A DNA stretch of 64,000 nucleotides, taken from assembly GCF_040436345.1 (NCBI RefSeq), contig NC_133223.1:26692910-26756909 (forward strand). Reading direction: 5' to 3'. The number at the start of each line of letters is the position of its first letter. Positions within the stretch are counted from its first letter, which is position 1. The notes beneath the pieces are model-generated. The model was not told the origin of the DNA, made no database searches, and saw only the letters and a list, made by a program, of their open reading frames with translations. Shown piece by piece: positions 34,021-52,560 of this stretch. The position numbers and the translations under genes were made by a program. This stretch comes from Pagrus major (taxonomy: Eukaryota; Chordata; Actinopteri; Spariformes; Sparidae).

Positions 34021-36741
34021 AGAGCTGTATGTGCATCTGATTTCTGCCTACATTAATAACTGAAGAATTGATTCTGGTAAAGAAATGCTCTGGTGCTTTT
34101 GTAATTTCTGCAGCTCTCAGACAAGATGGCCCTTAAGTGAACTATTGCTTTCACTTCAGCTGTCTTGGTGACAAGAACCAGCACCCTGCTTCTCCAAGGC
34201 TGAATGTCCAGTTCCTCTAAAAAGTCAGCACTTCAATACTTGGGAAGATATATATTCTAGTCAGCCAGGGCACAATCCATTTCTGAAATGGTTTTCATGA
34301 GGTAAAATAGGTAAAATAAATAATCAGACCAGCTTTCAACTCAAGAAAATAAGGTAGGAGTTCGACTAGAGTTTGTCACTTGTCGGCAGCTTCAGAGCTT
34401 TTTTGAACTCAGTGAACTATGTCTTAACACCTCCTCTGAATGATCGATGAGTGTTGATGTCAACGCAGTACAGTAAAGCCTGGGGTGTGCGCACCACTGT
34501 GTTCCTCCTTATTCCTGTTCTGTGAGATATGTTGCTGCTTTGTTCCCATGTGAAGAGGGAAGTCTCTTCATCCTTTCCCAAGGCAGCAACTAAACACTTC
34601 TCAAGAACCTAGAGAGGCTTTACAGAGCCATGGTGAAGACAAAATGTAAAGTCCAGAACACACCATGTGGCATTTATGGATTGAATGGCTGAAAGAGTAA
34701 GCCAAAAGTTAAGTTGCACTTTACTGTTATTGACACCAGATCGAGGGTTCGCTGTGGGTCCCATTTATAGTTAGTTTTAAGCAAAACAAGCACTTTGGTT
34801 AAAGTTAGAAAGGACTGTAGTTTCCGATTAAATATCAATAAACACATTGTGTCTTGCGCATCAAGTTCACTGTGGTGTTTTTCTGTATTTAAAAATAACG
34901 CTGGGCTTCCCTTAACCTTAATTATGTAAGAATTGGAGTGTACACACACATGCAAGTCAAAAAGGCAAAGTGGTGAGTCGAAAATTTGGAAAACATGAAA
35001 CAAAAAGACTGTAGGGATCCGAATTATTTAATGCACCAAAGTAGTGATGTTTTGAACAAACCTGCTCTTCATCAGACAAAAGTGACACTGCACAACACCA
35101 TCTTATGTACACAAGAGAGCAGTCATGTGAACAGTCTCTGATTGGTCAAAATTATAACAGTATGCATATACATACAGTCAAATGATATTGCACATAGTCC
35201 CTGATAGATGTAGCACCTGATGTACAATAGTGAGGTGACACTCAAAAAGTATTCCCTACTCAAACAAGGCTATATCATAGATGGAAGACACTACATTGGT
35301 GTCTAAAAAACATCCCCACACACAAGAAAAAATAGCAGTAATACAGTAAAAATACACTGCTATATACAAAAATATATACAATAGCAATACCTACACACTA
35401 TTAGGCAGTCATTAAGTACCTTAAGAAACTGAAGAGGCGCCTCTATATGTCCCTAATACGGTGTAATATATACAGTTAGAGATACAAAAAACAAAGGTGA
35501 CAAGTATTCGACTACACAGACAAAATATATGACTGTCACATAGCAAATGTCCATTTCTTCATTGGGGCCCAGAATAGTTCACAACTGGTTGATTAAACTT
35601 AAATATGTTAATGACAACATTTCTGTTACATCATGTTATGACTTACTATTACATAATTGTTATGAACATATAAAATGGGTAATTACAGAGGTGTAAGCAT
35701 CTTATCAATGTCACTATTGGTCAAGCTAGTAAGGGTTGATCTATAATAATAATAACATGAGACAGATGTGTTCAAATGTATGTAGAGGATGTTAGTGCTA
35801 AGGATGAATTGTAGTGGAGAGGAAAGGATTCAAGCTCATTTAGACAGAGCCTAAGTGTTGTACACTATACTGTTAGTATGTCCTTTGCAGGCCTGGTTGG
35901 CCCTCTGTAAAGCCATATAACCAGCCACATTGGTCAGACGACTAGCTTTGGTTGGACGCATAGTAAAGTTTCCTCTACACAGATTCCACTCCCGAAGGAA
36001 TTTGGTTTAAACTGGTGTTTGTGGATTATTTTAGTCTCACAGGATGGTGAGTGTTGTTTCAGAGAACTGTGCACTCCACCCTCACAGAGGGAAATGCTGA
36101 CACACCTTACAAGGTTGTGACCTGACTTGGCTTCAGCTAACCAAGCATGACTGGTTTGAAAACCACTACTGGTGGCAGGTACTGTGGTGTTCATGGTGCT
36201 TCTCAAGCTGTTCTGTCTTTGTTTTTCTGCACAGCACTGAAAGTCTGCCTAAGGCAGTGGCTTGTGAAATGGTGTAGTGGCAGAGACGTTTACTTTGTGA
36301 CTTCATGACAGCCAGCCAGCCAACTGACTGACTGAAGAGGCTTTTGAACATCAGGAATTTGGCTCTGAAATTCTTTGCCCGACCTGGCTGGCTGATTGGC
36401 TGGTTGGTCTTTGAAAAGGAAGGAAACATCTTCCTTCCCTCCATTGTGCTGGGCAGGAAAGGATGGACTGAAGCCAGCTGACAGCTGTTTCCTGGTGGAT
36501 GAAGGAGGAATGGGTGCGTGGGTGGGTGCGTGGTGAGGGTGTTGTGCTAGTAGTGAGTGAATGTGTTTTTTTGTCTGCTATTTTCTGTATGCTACAGTTT
36601 AGTCAGGACTACAGTGGAAATCTTAAGGTTTCACAGTAAGACAGAGTAGGTTAGTTTTATATCAGGTTGGGTTAATTTCTAACACGTATCAGTGGTTTTT
36701 GTGTTTTAACCCATTCACTACAAATTGAATATACTTAACGT

Positions 36742-37152
36742 TAGTACTGGGCTATATGTCCTCAAAATAATATCACAATATTTTTTGGCTATATTGTGAT
36801 ACACAATATATATCTTGATATTTTGAAAACTCCTCCAAAGGACTTCATAAATGCATAAACATCACTACTTTTACCAAATACCTCAATATTGATATTGGAC
36901 AATAGGGTTTCTAGGCCCGACTTATCATCACAATGAGATCAGTAAATGTGGATATAATGACTAAGTGGGTAAAGTATTAGAACAACAACATTCTGTTGTT
37001 CTGAAAATGACATCACTTTACTGTAATGCAGCCTTTAAAGCCAGGAAAAGACAACACTTAAGCCATAACACAATAAAACATTATCCAAAAACTAAAATGT
37101 TATATAGTCCCATATCACGAGAATAATTTATCATTAATGTATATAGCCCTAC
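36742..37152. repeat. GGGCTATAT-ended MITE remnant
   Basis: The left end 'tagtactgggctatatgtc' and right end 'tgtatatagccctaca' are roughly inverted. The interior carries 'caatattttttggctatattgtgat' and 'ctcaatattgatattgg', typical of GATATTG-rich MITEs like the one at 31284-32125. The ends are decayed. Confidence 0.5.
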
Positions 37153-40102
37153 ACAACATTACTCCCAAGATGTTTTTAAAGCAAACCATACATTAAATGA
37201 TTTCTACCTTCCAAGTAGCAATTGTTTTAATTTTAAATCACTGCAAATGTATAGAAATATATTTACAGTCAATTTTCTTTAGTTAATAAAAAGATAGGAA
37301 TAAAAAATAATCAAAACAATATGTAAAACTCATAGTGAACATTTGGGCCTTTTCTTGCCTACGTGATTATTTAAAGGTACAGGACATTTCTTATAAACAA
37401 ACCAAGTCACATTTACTTTCAGTAAGTGTTTAATGTTTATCCTTCCTCAAAAAACATGTACAAATCATATTTTTTGAATATAACTTATCAGGAATTGTTT
37501 GCATCCACGTTTGTTAACTTGCAGTCTTCTTATTTGCTTCATTACTTAATTTCTACGTTTCTTTGTGTGTTACCATCAGCTACTGTCGATTAGTGGACAA
37601 GTAAATCTGGCAGCGGGAATGTGTGCTGCTTATGTCGGGAACCCAAATGGTGGATTTACTCATAAGAACATTGCTCAAAAGCACTACTAATGGTCTCCCC
37701 CTTTAAGTAAGCTTGATCAGATTGACTTTTTGACCTCAACCTCTTTATGCACTTCTTACAATGTACTGTAAGATGGCGTCACAATGGTTATTTGAGTTTC
37801 AAGACTGATTTTACCAAGTTAAAGCAATCCCACTCCAGTGTTGGACGGTTGCAGTTGATAATTGAAAGATAAAATCAAACAGTGCTCCCGCTGTATGGTT
37901 GATGTTTCGTTTGCCAACTCTTGCCAAGATTATTTGAAACATGTTAAAGCATGAGTAGTATGTACTTTCAGTAACATGTAAGAGGATAAAAAGCAATTTA
38001 AAAAGCAAAAATGGTGTCTCTTGTCTCGATTCAACATCGTCTTGTAACGCTTCTATCAACGTTGTCCTCGTGTGCCCTTGCTTCCTCTCCCTCACTCTTC
38101 TGTTTCCGATTCCTCTCACCCTCAACTCTTTTACTTCCCTCTCATGTCTCGGTTTTTCTGTTGCTCTCCCTTTGTGGTGATAGCTTTTTGCCAGAACAGC
38201 ATTAGATAGCATAGCACGTGTTAAAGCTCCTGTCATTACCCTTGGTGATTTAAACATATAATATGACTGTATTCATTATATAAGGTTGAATCTATAAAAA
38301 AAAAAAACCCACATGATTTTGTTAAGCATGTTCCCCTGAGGTGTAAAAATCATCTGATCATTTGCAAGTGTTTTTTATTGAGCCTCTAATGTACTTCACT
38401 GATGTGGAAAAATAAAATACTCTGTTAAACCTCTCATATTCTAGCAAGATAGATGTTTATTTTTGTTTTAAAAAAGCCATAATTACAAACTGCATGTGTG
38501 TTGAAACCATCACATTTCTCTGCTGCCTCTGTGGTTCCAGTGGGCTACTGAAAGTAGACGTTGTTAGCCTGGTTTCTGCCACTAGGCCAAACCAGGCTCA
38601 CCAAGGCTTGCTTTAGCCACTTTTCCATATAGTTGTTGTATCCATGCTGTGCTTGAGCCAATAATGTGGATCAGTAAAAGTGGTTTTCTCTGCACTAAGT
38701 CCTGTTGCCTATACAGCCAGTTCTATTGTGGCTGCTGCTGCTGTTGCTGCTGCTGCTTTTACTTTTCTTCCTTATATTCAAATCACGTCAGCTTAACAGG
38801 AAAATATGAGCATGCTGTTGGATATTGGTAGAAAAAGTCTCACCACAAGAGCAGTAACATGGTAATCTTGATGACAAGCAGCTGCATTTCCTGTAGCTGC
38901 TTCATAATAAAAGATTTTAGTGGTTTTCCAGTGGAAAGCTTAATATATATTTACTTGTCATTTTACAACACAGGGTTGCACAATGAAATGTAAGTATTAG
39001 CCTTAGTGCTACCATAAACCTGTTTATGTTGCTAAATGATGTAGGATAATGTATTCTTTAATCCAAGTGTGCCACATGTTCTTTAGGAAAACCTGGCCAC
39101 CAAAATACCAAAATGTACTTTTCATAATTAATTGTGCAATCCTGTATTGTATAATGACAAATAAATTAAGAATTGTACCTGAACCTTGAACCTTGAACAT
39201 GCCTCAGGCGCACAGGGTGCAGTAGACTGTGATCTGTGCTGCCTCACATGGTTCACAAAAATAGAGCCTTATATGTTACACTAAATCTACTGAAGTGCTA
39301 AAAGCTGCACACAGCAGGCCTTTTAAAAAGGATGCTTTCTCTTTAGCTGCCTGCAAGCCTGCAGACTAATCAGTTTAGCGCCTAAGCACTACCTGCCTAA
39401 GCAGGACCATAACATTGTAGGTCAGTGTGGTTAACCCCTGCTTTGAGGCCGCAGTAGAAATACATATGAACACAGCTCAGCACATTGTGGTTGGGCTAAG
39501 AAAAGGATAGCACCAGCATTATATTAACCAGAAAAAGAAAAGTATCAACTCTGACTCATGTCTCAGGCTTTAACCAGACAGGTTTTTGTTATATGTACAA
39601 TCAATGAAATGTTTTAAAATAAAACGTTCATAATGGCTTACTCCGGTTACCTCTTATATTGTGCATGCTGACGTCCGCAACATTTATGATCATATAAGCG
39701 AAACAAGTAATTTAATCAGAAAGTCAGGTACCCCTTGGGTGCTCTGGGTGTACCTTATGTTAATACTTGGCATGTCACAGAGCTCTGCAGGCTTCATTGG
39801 TTTAATTTCTGCCCACCTTGCATAAATAAAGTCGATACAGTCTCCCCCATAAGAGGCAGTTCCTGTAACTGCTACAGGACCGCTGATTGCATTTAAGGGA
39901 ATGGAAAAACATGAGCTCCTCTTATAAAAAAGTCAATTGTTCCACTTTAACTTTTTCACTCTTCTGCCATATTATTAAGTCATGTACATCTGTCGTTCAG
40001 CTTGTTGTCTTTCTCTGTTAGGTAGAATCTGATTTATTTTTACCCAGCTATGAAATTTATTTTATAGGTGCACTGCTGATCTCTCTATTTTTGCCTCTCT
40101 AA

Positions 40103-46284
<6,182 letters not shown>

Positions 46285-48912
46285 CCTCCCTCGTCCCGTT
46301 TATCATTCGTAACGTACACAAATCCACACGCACACCCACATACCTTTGGGTATCCCCAAAGGAACTCCCAGCAGTGGTGAACCACTGGAGCACAAAAGTG
46401 AGGGGTGGAGGGGGGTCGACGAATGGCTGGATGGATCTGGAGGGACAGAAGTGATTCTGAAATGTTGGACAGATGTCCCCTCAACCCTTCACAATGCCTT
46501 GGAACGAGTGCTATGCCATCTCTCCTCGATTTATGGTCCCTTTCAAAAGGTCTATAGATTCCTCCCATCTGTATTCAACACAGAACTACAGTGTCACTGA
46601 ACTGTTTCTCAATCAAGTGTAAGTTTTGAATTTAATATCAAATGTGGCACAAGATGACAGACTCAGTGGGGGAAAGCAAAGAGAGCAGATTCACCCTGAT
46701 TGTTGGAACGGGAAGGAAAAAGGAGAAGCCTCGTGTTCTCTAACTCCAACAACCTGCTGGTCATCACCTTTCTGTCCTCACACTCCTACAATTTCTGGAC
46801 GAAAAGCACCTGATATGCTATCTGTGTTCTCTCTTCATAGAGCGGACATCACAAGGGCCTGACGGATGGATATGAGAGCGGTGGCGGTGATTTTTTGGTA
46901 GTGAAAATAGATGTTGTGTGGTGTTGTCTGGGAGTGTGGCGTGCACCTCGTGGTCATGTGATGCTCTAGTTTTGAAATGTCAGTTCAGAGAGGATGGAAG
47001 GACGTGTTGAAGAGAGCGAAAGAAATGTGACATGATGCTGAGAAAAGGTGAATGATCCGGTCATATCAGTGTTTAAATATTGTGATTGTAAAGGAAAGTA
47101 AGATTGGTCAGTGTGTGTTTTTACACTTTGATGTGAACATAACAGGGTTTACACCAACACTGACGTGTCAGCGGCCATTTTTACAGATTATTTTCCCGTC
47201 AAAAGTATATCAGAGCCACTTTACATTATGTATTTAAAAAAGATTTATAGTAAATTTAGGTTGCCTCGTCAGTCCAGATGAGAGCAGTCTCTATCAGTAC
47301 TGTATAAACAATAGCCCTGATATTTTTTTGTCTTCGTAGTCTTACAAATTCAAGTTACTTTCCATGTTTTGGTTTTTTTTGTATCTAAAAAAAATATAGA
47401 AAATAAAACTTATATTTGTGATATAACAAAATCTAATTCTAGGTGGCAATGTAAACAAATTCAATGCTGTTTTACAAAAAAGATCTGTAGGAAATTCTTA
47501 ATCGATAAGGGATAGCGAGAGCTTCACGTTTCCGATGTGAAACAGGCTGGAGAAGCTGATTTGCACTGGCCACTAACCAAAATAATGTGATGTCACTTTA
47601 TTTCAATCTTGGGGCTTTTCAGACTGAATTCAGGACAACGTTACGAGAAGAAGAATCGTGCTCGGTGAAGGACGAACGCTCCTTATGTTCGGGAAGTTAG
47701 AGAGCCTGTCCGACGCAGGCGGCATGAAGCCATGTTAACCTAGCTACAGACTAGTTGTAGGAGAGCCACACACTCGGAGCAACAAGACATTCTGCGTATT
47801 CATGTTCGTAGCTGTGAGGTGGATAGGAATGTACAATTTAATAACCTACGAAATGGCTTGTACTGTTAACGCACTAAAGTTTCAGTGGACAACTCTTTTT
47901 TTTCTTTGTCTGGATGAATATACCGTCTCTTGAAGGAATACATTTTTGCACTTTTAATACAATTTCTGACTTTCCTATTGGCATGTTGTTTTCTGTTCAA
48001 ATCTGTACGTGAAATGAAAGGCACAGTAAAAAAACAAAAAACAATTTGAATGTAAAATGGAATAACAAAACAAGCAAATAGGCGATTAGTGTTGTAGCCC
48101 TGTGTGCCTGTGTATGCCTGTTGCCTCGGCGATGATTGTAACAGCGATTAAATAAGCTGGGGGTTAATCATTCGAAAGGTATTGAAAGAAAAGTATTGTA
48201 TCACTCAGTTTTGATTGAATGGCATACAAATTCACCTCAGCATGAAAGTGGAGAATCAACCTCAGCAAGAGAAGGAATACAGTATTAATCCACATCTACT
48301 GTTAAAGGGACTTCACAGAGAGAGAAAACATTGAAGTACTGATCATTGAGCAATGAAGCAACAGACTCTGGATCTTTGGGGAGATAAAAAAGAAAAAAAA
48401 ATACTGAATGTGTTTGATGAAAATGTTGCATCATGTATGTTTGATACCATTTTGTATTATTGATATGAATTATTGATATGATTCTTGCAAAGTGTTTTTT
48501 AAACAACTGAATAATTTATTACTGTCTATGTTACCTCAGCGTGTCCCAGACCTGGACAAAAAGCTAAACTCCCCTTCTCCTTTTTTTTTTTTCTTTGGGA
48601 CTCTCAGTGGGTCAGAGGCCTTTTGCCTTTGAGGCCCAATGTGAAGAGACTCTGATGTGTTGTGGACCAAGATGAAGGAACAGAATTTGGTCCTGAACTA
48701 AAAAAGAAGAGCTTAAGGACCTCTGCTTTACTGGAGCTCATGTGGATGGCCTCACAAGTGAAAATGTAATAACACAAGGGTCACAACAAGGAAAGTTTGT
48801 TGTCCAACTTTTAATATGTTTGTTTGTTCAATGTAAAATATCTTAAAGGAATAGTTTGACATTTTGGGAAATGCACTTATTCACAGCAGCGGTCGTTATT
48901 TTTGCTTAGTTT

Positions 48913-49198
48913 TAGACTTCCAACAATGAGTCCATTAAATTAATAATATTTGCCAATTATTTTGGTAATCAGTTAATTGTTAAAGTAATTTGTCGTGCCT
49001 CTAAAATATGAAGATTTCCTGTTTTCCTCTGTTTTATATCATATTAAACTGATTATCTTTGGGTTTTGGATCACCCTAGACTTTGAGGAACACATTTTTC
49101 ACCATTTTCTGACATTTTATAGACCAAACAATAAATTGGATAATCTTGAAAATAAGCAGCAAAATATTCAATGAAAATAATTGTTAGTTGCAGCCCAA
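48913..49198. mobile_element. hAT-like MITE with perfect 8-bp target duplication
   Basis: The element ends '...attgttagttgcagccca', as in the 45211-45511 copy. Identical cttagttt octamers flank it at 48905-48912 and 49199-49206. The left terminus is decayed (tagacttccaac). It is nested inside the larger TTAAAGGAA-ended element. Confidence 0.8.
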
Positions 49199-49389
49199 CT
49201 TAGTTTAGTTTAAAAGACTGGAAACAGAAGAAAACCAGCTTGCCTGGCTCTGTCAGGAGGTAACAAAGTCAGCCAACCAGCACCTCTAAAGCTCACTAAT
49301 TGAGTATGTTATGTTTAGTCTGTTCAGTGTGTATGAGTTGTGGTTTCATGTGGGTTTATGTGCTGGATTATTTCTTACCTTTTGACCGG

Positions 49390-49990
49390 GCCCAGATAGC
49401 TGTTTCCCGTCTTTATTTCAAAACTAGCTTCATATTTATGTTGCGTTCCAGAATCCAGTCATCTTCAGAGGTCATAATTTCCCAACCTCCAAGCGTACCA
49501 GGTGCCAAAATAGTAATAATAAAAAAAGGTCTTTATGCTAAGCTAACTGGCATATTGGCTAGCTTCATATTTATGATGCCACTAAGTCACCTTCAGAAGT
49601 CGTAATTTCTCAGATGATATTTCCAACTTCGGACCTCCAAAGTCCCGCAAAAAAGTAAACAAAAAAGTCTTCATGCTAAGCTAAGCTAACTAACATGCTA
49701 TTATGCTAAGCTAACTGGCATGCTGGCTAGCTCCATGTTTATGTCGTGTTCCAATTAATGTCAGAGGTTGTAATTTCCAAGTTGAAATTTCAAACTTCTG
49801 ACCTCCAAGCGTACCAGGAACATGCCAAAAGCTAACAATGCTTATGCTTAGCTAAGCTAACTGGCATGCTAGCTAACTTCATATTTATGTTTGCATTCCA
49901 GAATCCAGTCAACTTAAGAGGTCATAACTTCCCAGTTGATATTTCCAACCACCAAGCTTTCCAGGTGCACAATGCTAAATGTAAACAAAA
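49390..49990. repeat. degenerate tandem repeat, period ~135-168 bp
   Basis: The landmark 'tagctt(c)atatttatg' recurs at about 49425, 49559, 49728 and 49873. Each is followed by 'ttccagaatccagtca'- or 'cagaggtcataattt'-type text, 'acctccaagcgtaccagg' and 'atgctaagctaactggcatgct'. Four irregular copies lie inside the TTAAAGGAA-ended element. Confidence 0.75.
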
Positions 49991-50719
49991 AATCATTGCT
50001 GTCCGTGACAAACTGATGTTTGGCTGGTAACTCGAAGACAACATTAGCACAAAGAAACAACAGCGGTATCAATCTTCTCATCTATATATCAAAAAAGTGA
50101 ATAAGCGCATTTCCAAAAGTGTTGCACAGTTCCTTTAAGCAGAACGAGCTCATGTACCAGTCTGGTGTCTTCTAGTTGACTATTTAACTTTTGGGTTTGA
50201 GGTCCAAAAATCAGTTTGAAATGAGAAAGTTACCTTTCTTAAAATGAATCGTTATGGCTGATACAAAGAAACCTGCTGATTTGTTGTGCCGTCTTCACAT
50301 TTCAGGTAGACCAAACACAAATGCTGAAAGTGAATAAAACGTACCGGTTGTTTGACCCTGGAGTATATGTGAGCTAAATTGAGCACTTTTGTTTCCGTGA
50401 ATTGGGAGAGGTAGCATTCTTTTTTCAAAAACAGACACCAAGTATTGTTGAAGTTATGCAATTGATTTGAGTTGTGTATGTCCTGAAACTTTGTCAGTAT
50501 GTAAAGGGCCGTGTAAACTTTTAAGTTTGGAGTACAAAAAAACAAAACAACATTTGGATTTGTGTAATGTGTGTTTTTGGACAGGTCTGTCGTGTTCTAA
50601 CTGGCTGTGTCAGACTGAGGAGCTAGACGAGGCACAAACAAACTGTGGCCTTTTTATCTAGCCTCAGGGGTCGATTATATTTCAATAAAGAAATACAAGT
50701 ATTGTGACTTTACATGATT

Positions 50720-51010
50720 GACCGCCTCGCTTCGATTTTGTTGGATGGTAGCTGAGTGTATTCACGATATTAAAATGCAGAGCCGCGCACTAACTCACCG
50801 CTGAATGGCCCGCGATCGGAGCCGTGTACAGCCGCCACAGTGAACACGGCTACACGTGTTCGGAGAGTCGGCGTGCTTGTTCAGCAGAAGCTCGCCTCAT
50901 TAATCTTCAGAGCTGTCGAGGTCCATTGAGTTCAAACACCGAGAGTGCTGAAAGCTCCATTTTGCCTCATTGATTTCAAACCCCTCGGGAGAAAGTGAGG
51001 CAGGTACCGC
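50720..51010. promoter_or_regulatory. CpG-rich, non-repetitive block of unknown role
   Basis: CpGs cluster here (gaccgcctcgcttcg, gagccgcgcac, ggcccgcgatcgg, cacgtgttcggagagtcggcg), unlike the AT-rich flanks. It includes an inverted pair AGCCGTGT/ACACGGCT and the palindrome ACACGTGT. It could be a small CpG island, a distal enhancer or an unannotated promoter. No exon was recognised next to it. Confidence 0.35.
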
Positions 51011-51289
51011 GTGTCTGCTATTGATTTATGTTCATGTTCTGTTCAGAGTGAAATTGGCATGGAGAGGTGCTCAACATAAGATGAGAGGCAGGAGAACTGT
51101 AAGATGGTGTTCAGGGTTATTGAGAAGATGGACAGAATGTTTTACCCTCCAGTAATACATCAAGGAGAGTTAAATATTTCAGATGTGAATATGTAAGTCA
51201 GCTTAAAAGATTAAGCAATGCTTCAATTTCACCTTCACCTGATCAGGGAAATTCTCTACAATCAGCAGAAAGAAACCAGAGTCCTTTAA

Positions 51290-52560
51290 AAAAATAAATC
51301 TACTCAAGTACAGCACTTAAGGTGCATTATGTAGTTTTGGGGAAGACACTTTAATCAGAAGAGAAAGATCTTCAATGACTGATATTTTATGTCTAAACAA
51401 ACTAAATAAACAAACTCTCTTTGTTTTCATGACTGAATAAACAAACTGACCTTAAAGGACAACACAGGTCCATACTGTTTTACTTTGTTGTGGCGGACCC
51501 TGCCTCCTTTCTAGCTTCAAACAGTGTTCTGGGGACCTTTTTTTCCTCGTGTTTATTCAGTTATGGAAAAAATAAATATTTCTGAGTTTGTGTTATTACC
51601 TCATTAGTATTGTAAATATTAAAATAATGAGTTTGAATTTCTTCTCCAAAGCTACATACATGTTGTGTCCCTTTAAGTACAGTTTTAAGGTACTTTTACT
51701 TCCATGATCTGCTACTTTATATGTCGACTTCATTACATTTTTGTGGCAATTATTGCACTTTTTACACTACCACTATATTTATTTGATAACTCACTAGTTC
51801 CTGTGCAGACTGCATTCTGCATTAAAGCCAAAGTGGAATGCTTTAAAATTCATTTATTTTATCAGAAAAAAAAACAAGTTGACCCATAGTATACAGTATA
51901 CACAGTATGTGTAAATATATCTACAGTTTACTCTTACTTGTATTTTGATACAAAAGCACATTTAATATCAGATACTTTAAGACTTGTACTTCAGTACTAT
52001 GTGTACAGCTGACTTCTCAAAGTAATAATTTAACACACTGTCTTTATGTGGTGGAAATTCTTATTTAGAAGTGAACAAATGGTACGTGATTCAGACAAGG
52101 TTGTCTTTGCGTAATTTAATAAAGAGCAAACAGAGTTAACCAATTTTCAGCTGAAAGGCCAGCCTCATCCACCAAGCAAACCCTGGCAGAGACTGACGAA
52201 GAGTCACAGGCAAAGTTACAGTTTATAACACACTCAGAGATTTTCCCAAAACAATATCCAGCTGGCCAGACGGCCTTGGATGTACCCACAATACCCGGCA
52301 TGCATCTGGGAAGCACAGAGTGCCACTGTGCACAAATCATAAATCCCATAAATATATGATTTCCCATAAATCAGCGAGGTCACTGTGCAAAATTAAATAA
52401 TTCACAGTGCTAAAAGGTGTAATTAACTATGAGGTTATAGATCAGTATGCAAGGTAATGCAAGGTAACAGCAATATACGTGTGGTTGAATGCAAATGATA
52501 CATTTTGCTACTACACTTTAATTTAAGTACGACTTTTGGGTGCTTTTAACAACACTGCCA
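51290..52560. repeat. ACTCAAGTA-type repeats interrupted by a MITE
   Basis: Host blocks 'tctactcaagtacagcactt', 'aagtacagttttaaggtacttttac', 'ctgctactttatatgtcg', 'atttatttgataactcactagtt', 'tttaatatcagatactttaagact' and 'cgacttttgggtgcttttaacaacactg' match the 28.7-29.5 kb tract. The first two are separated by the insertion at 51317-51676. Confidence 0.75.
51317..51676. mobile_element. MITE inserted at TTAA
   Basis: TTAA lies at both edges (51317-51320 and 51673-51676). The left end is AAGGTGCATTATGTAGTTT. The right end is ...ctacatacatgttgtgtcccttt, an approximate inverted pair. Removing it and one TTAA restores the host repeat 'caagtacagcacttaagtac'. The 3' part shares 'cctcattagtattgtaaatatt' with 7275-7640. 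Confidence 0.7.

Larger units (their letters stand above)
48843..50138. mobile_element. composite TTAAAGGAA-ended element
   Basis: The left end is TTAAAGGAATAGTTTGAC followed by attttgggaaatgcacttattc. The reverse complement of the right end is TTAAAGGAACTGTGCAAC followed by acttttggaaatgcgcttattc. These are inverted termini of about 40 bp around 1.2 kb without coding capacity. It contains a later hAT-like insertion (48913-49198) and a degenerate tandem array (about 49390-49990). Confidence 0.8.
46285..50700 (+). other. mras: mras 3' UTR and downstream DNA, end uncertain
   Basis: Candidate polyadenylation signals are AATAAA at 47402-47407 and 50684-50689, the latter just before the sequence becomes CpG-rich. 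If the distal site is used, the 3' UTR is about 4.4 kb and contains the composite transposon at 48843-50138. If the proximal site is used, it is about 1.1 kb. No other gene was recognised in the interval. A transcript alignment would settle the end. Confidence 0.45.

Noticed and set aside
37811..38257. 148-codon minus-strand ORF within mras intron 1
   Set aside because: No domain, no plausible promoter and no signature were seen. Long frames of this size occur by chance in 64 kb.
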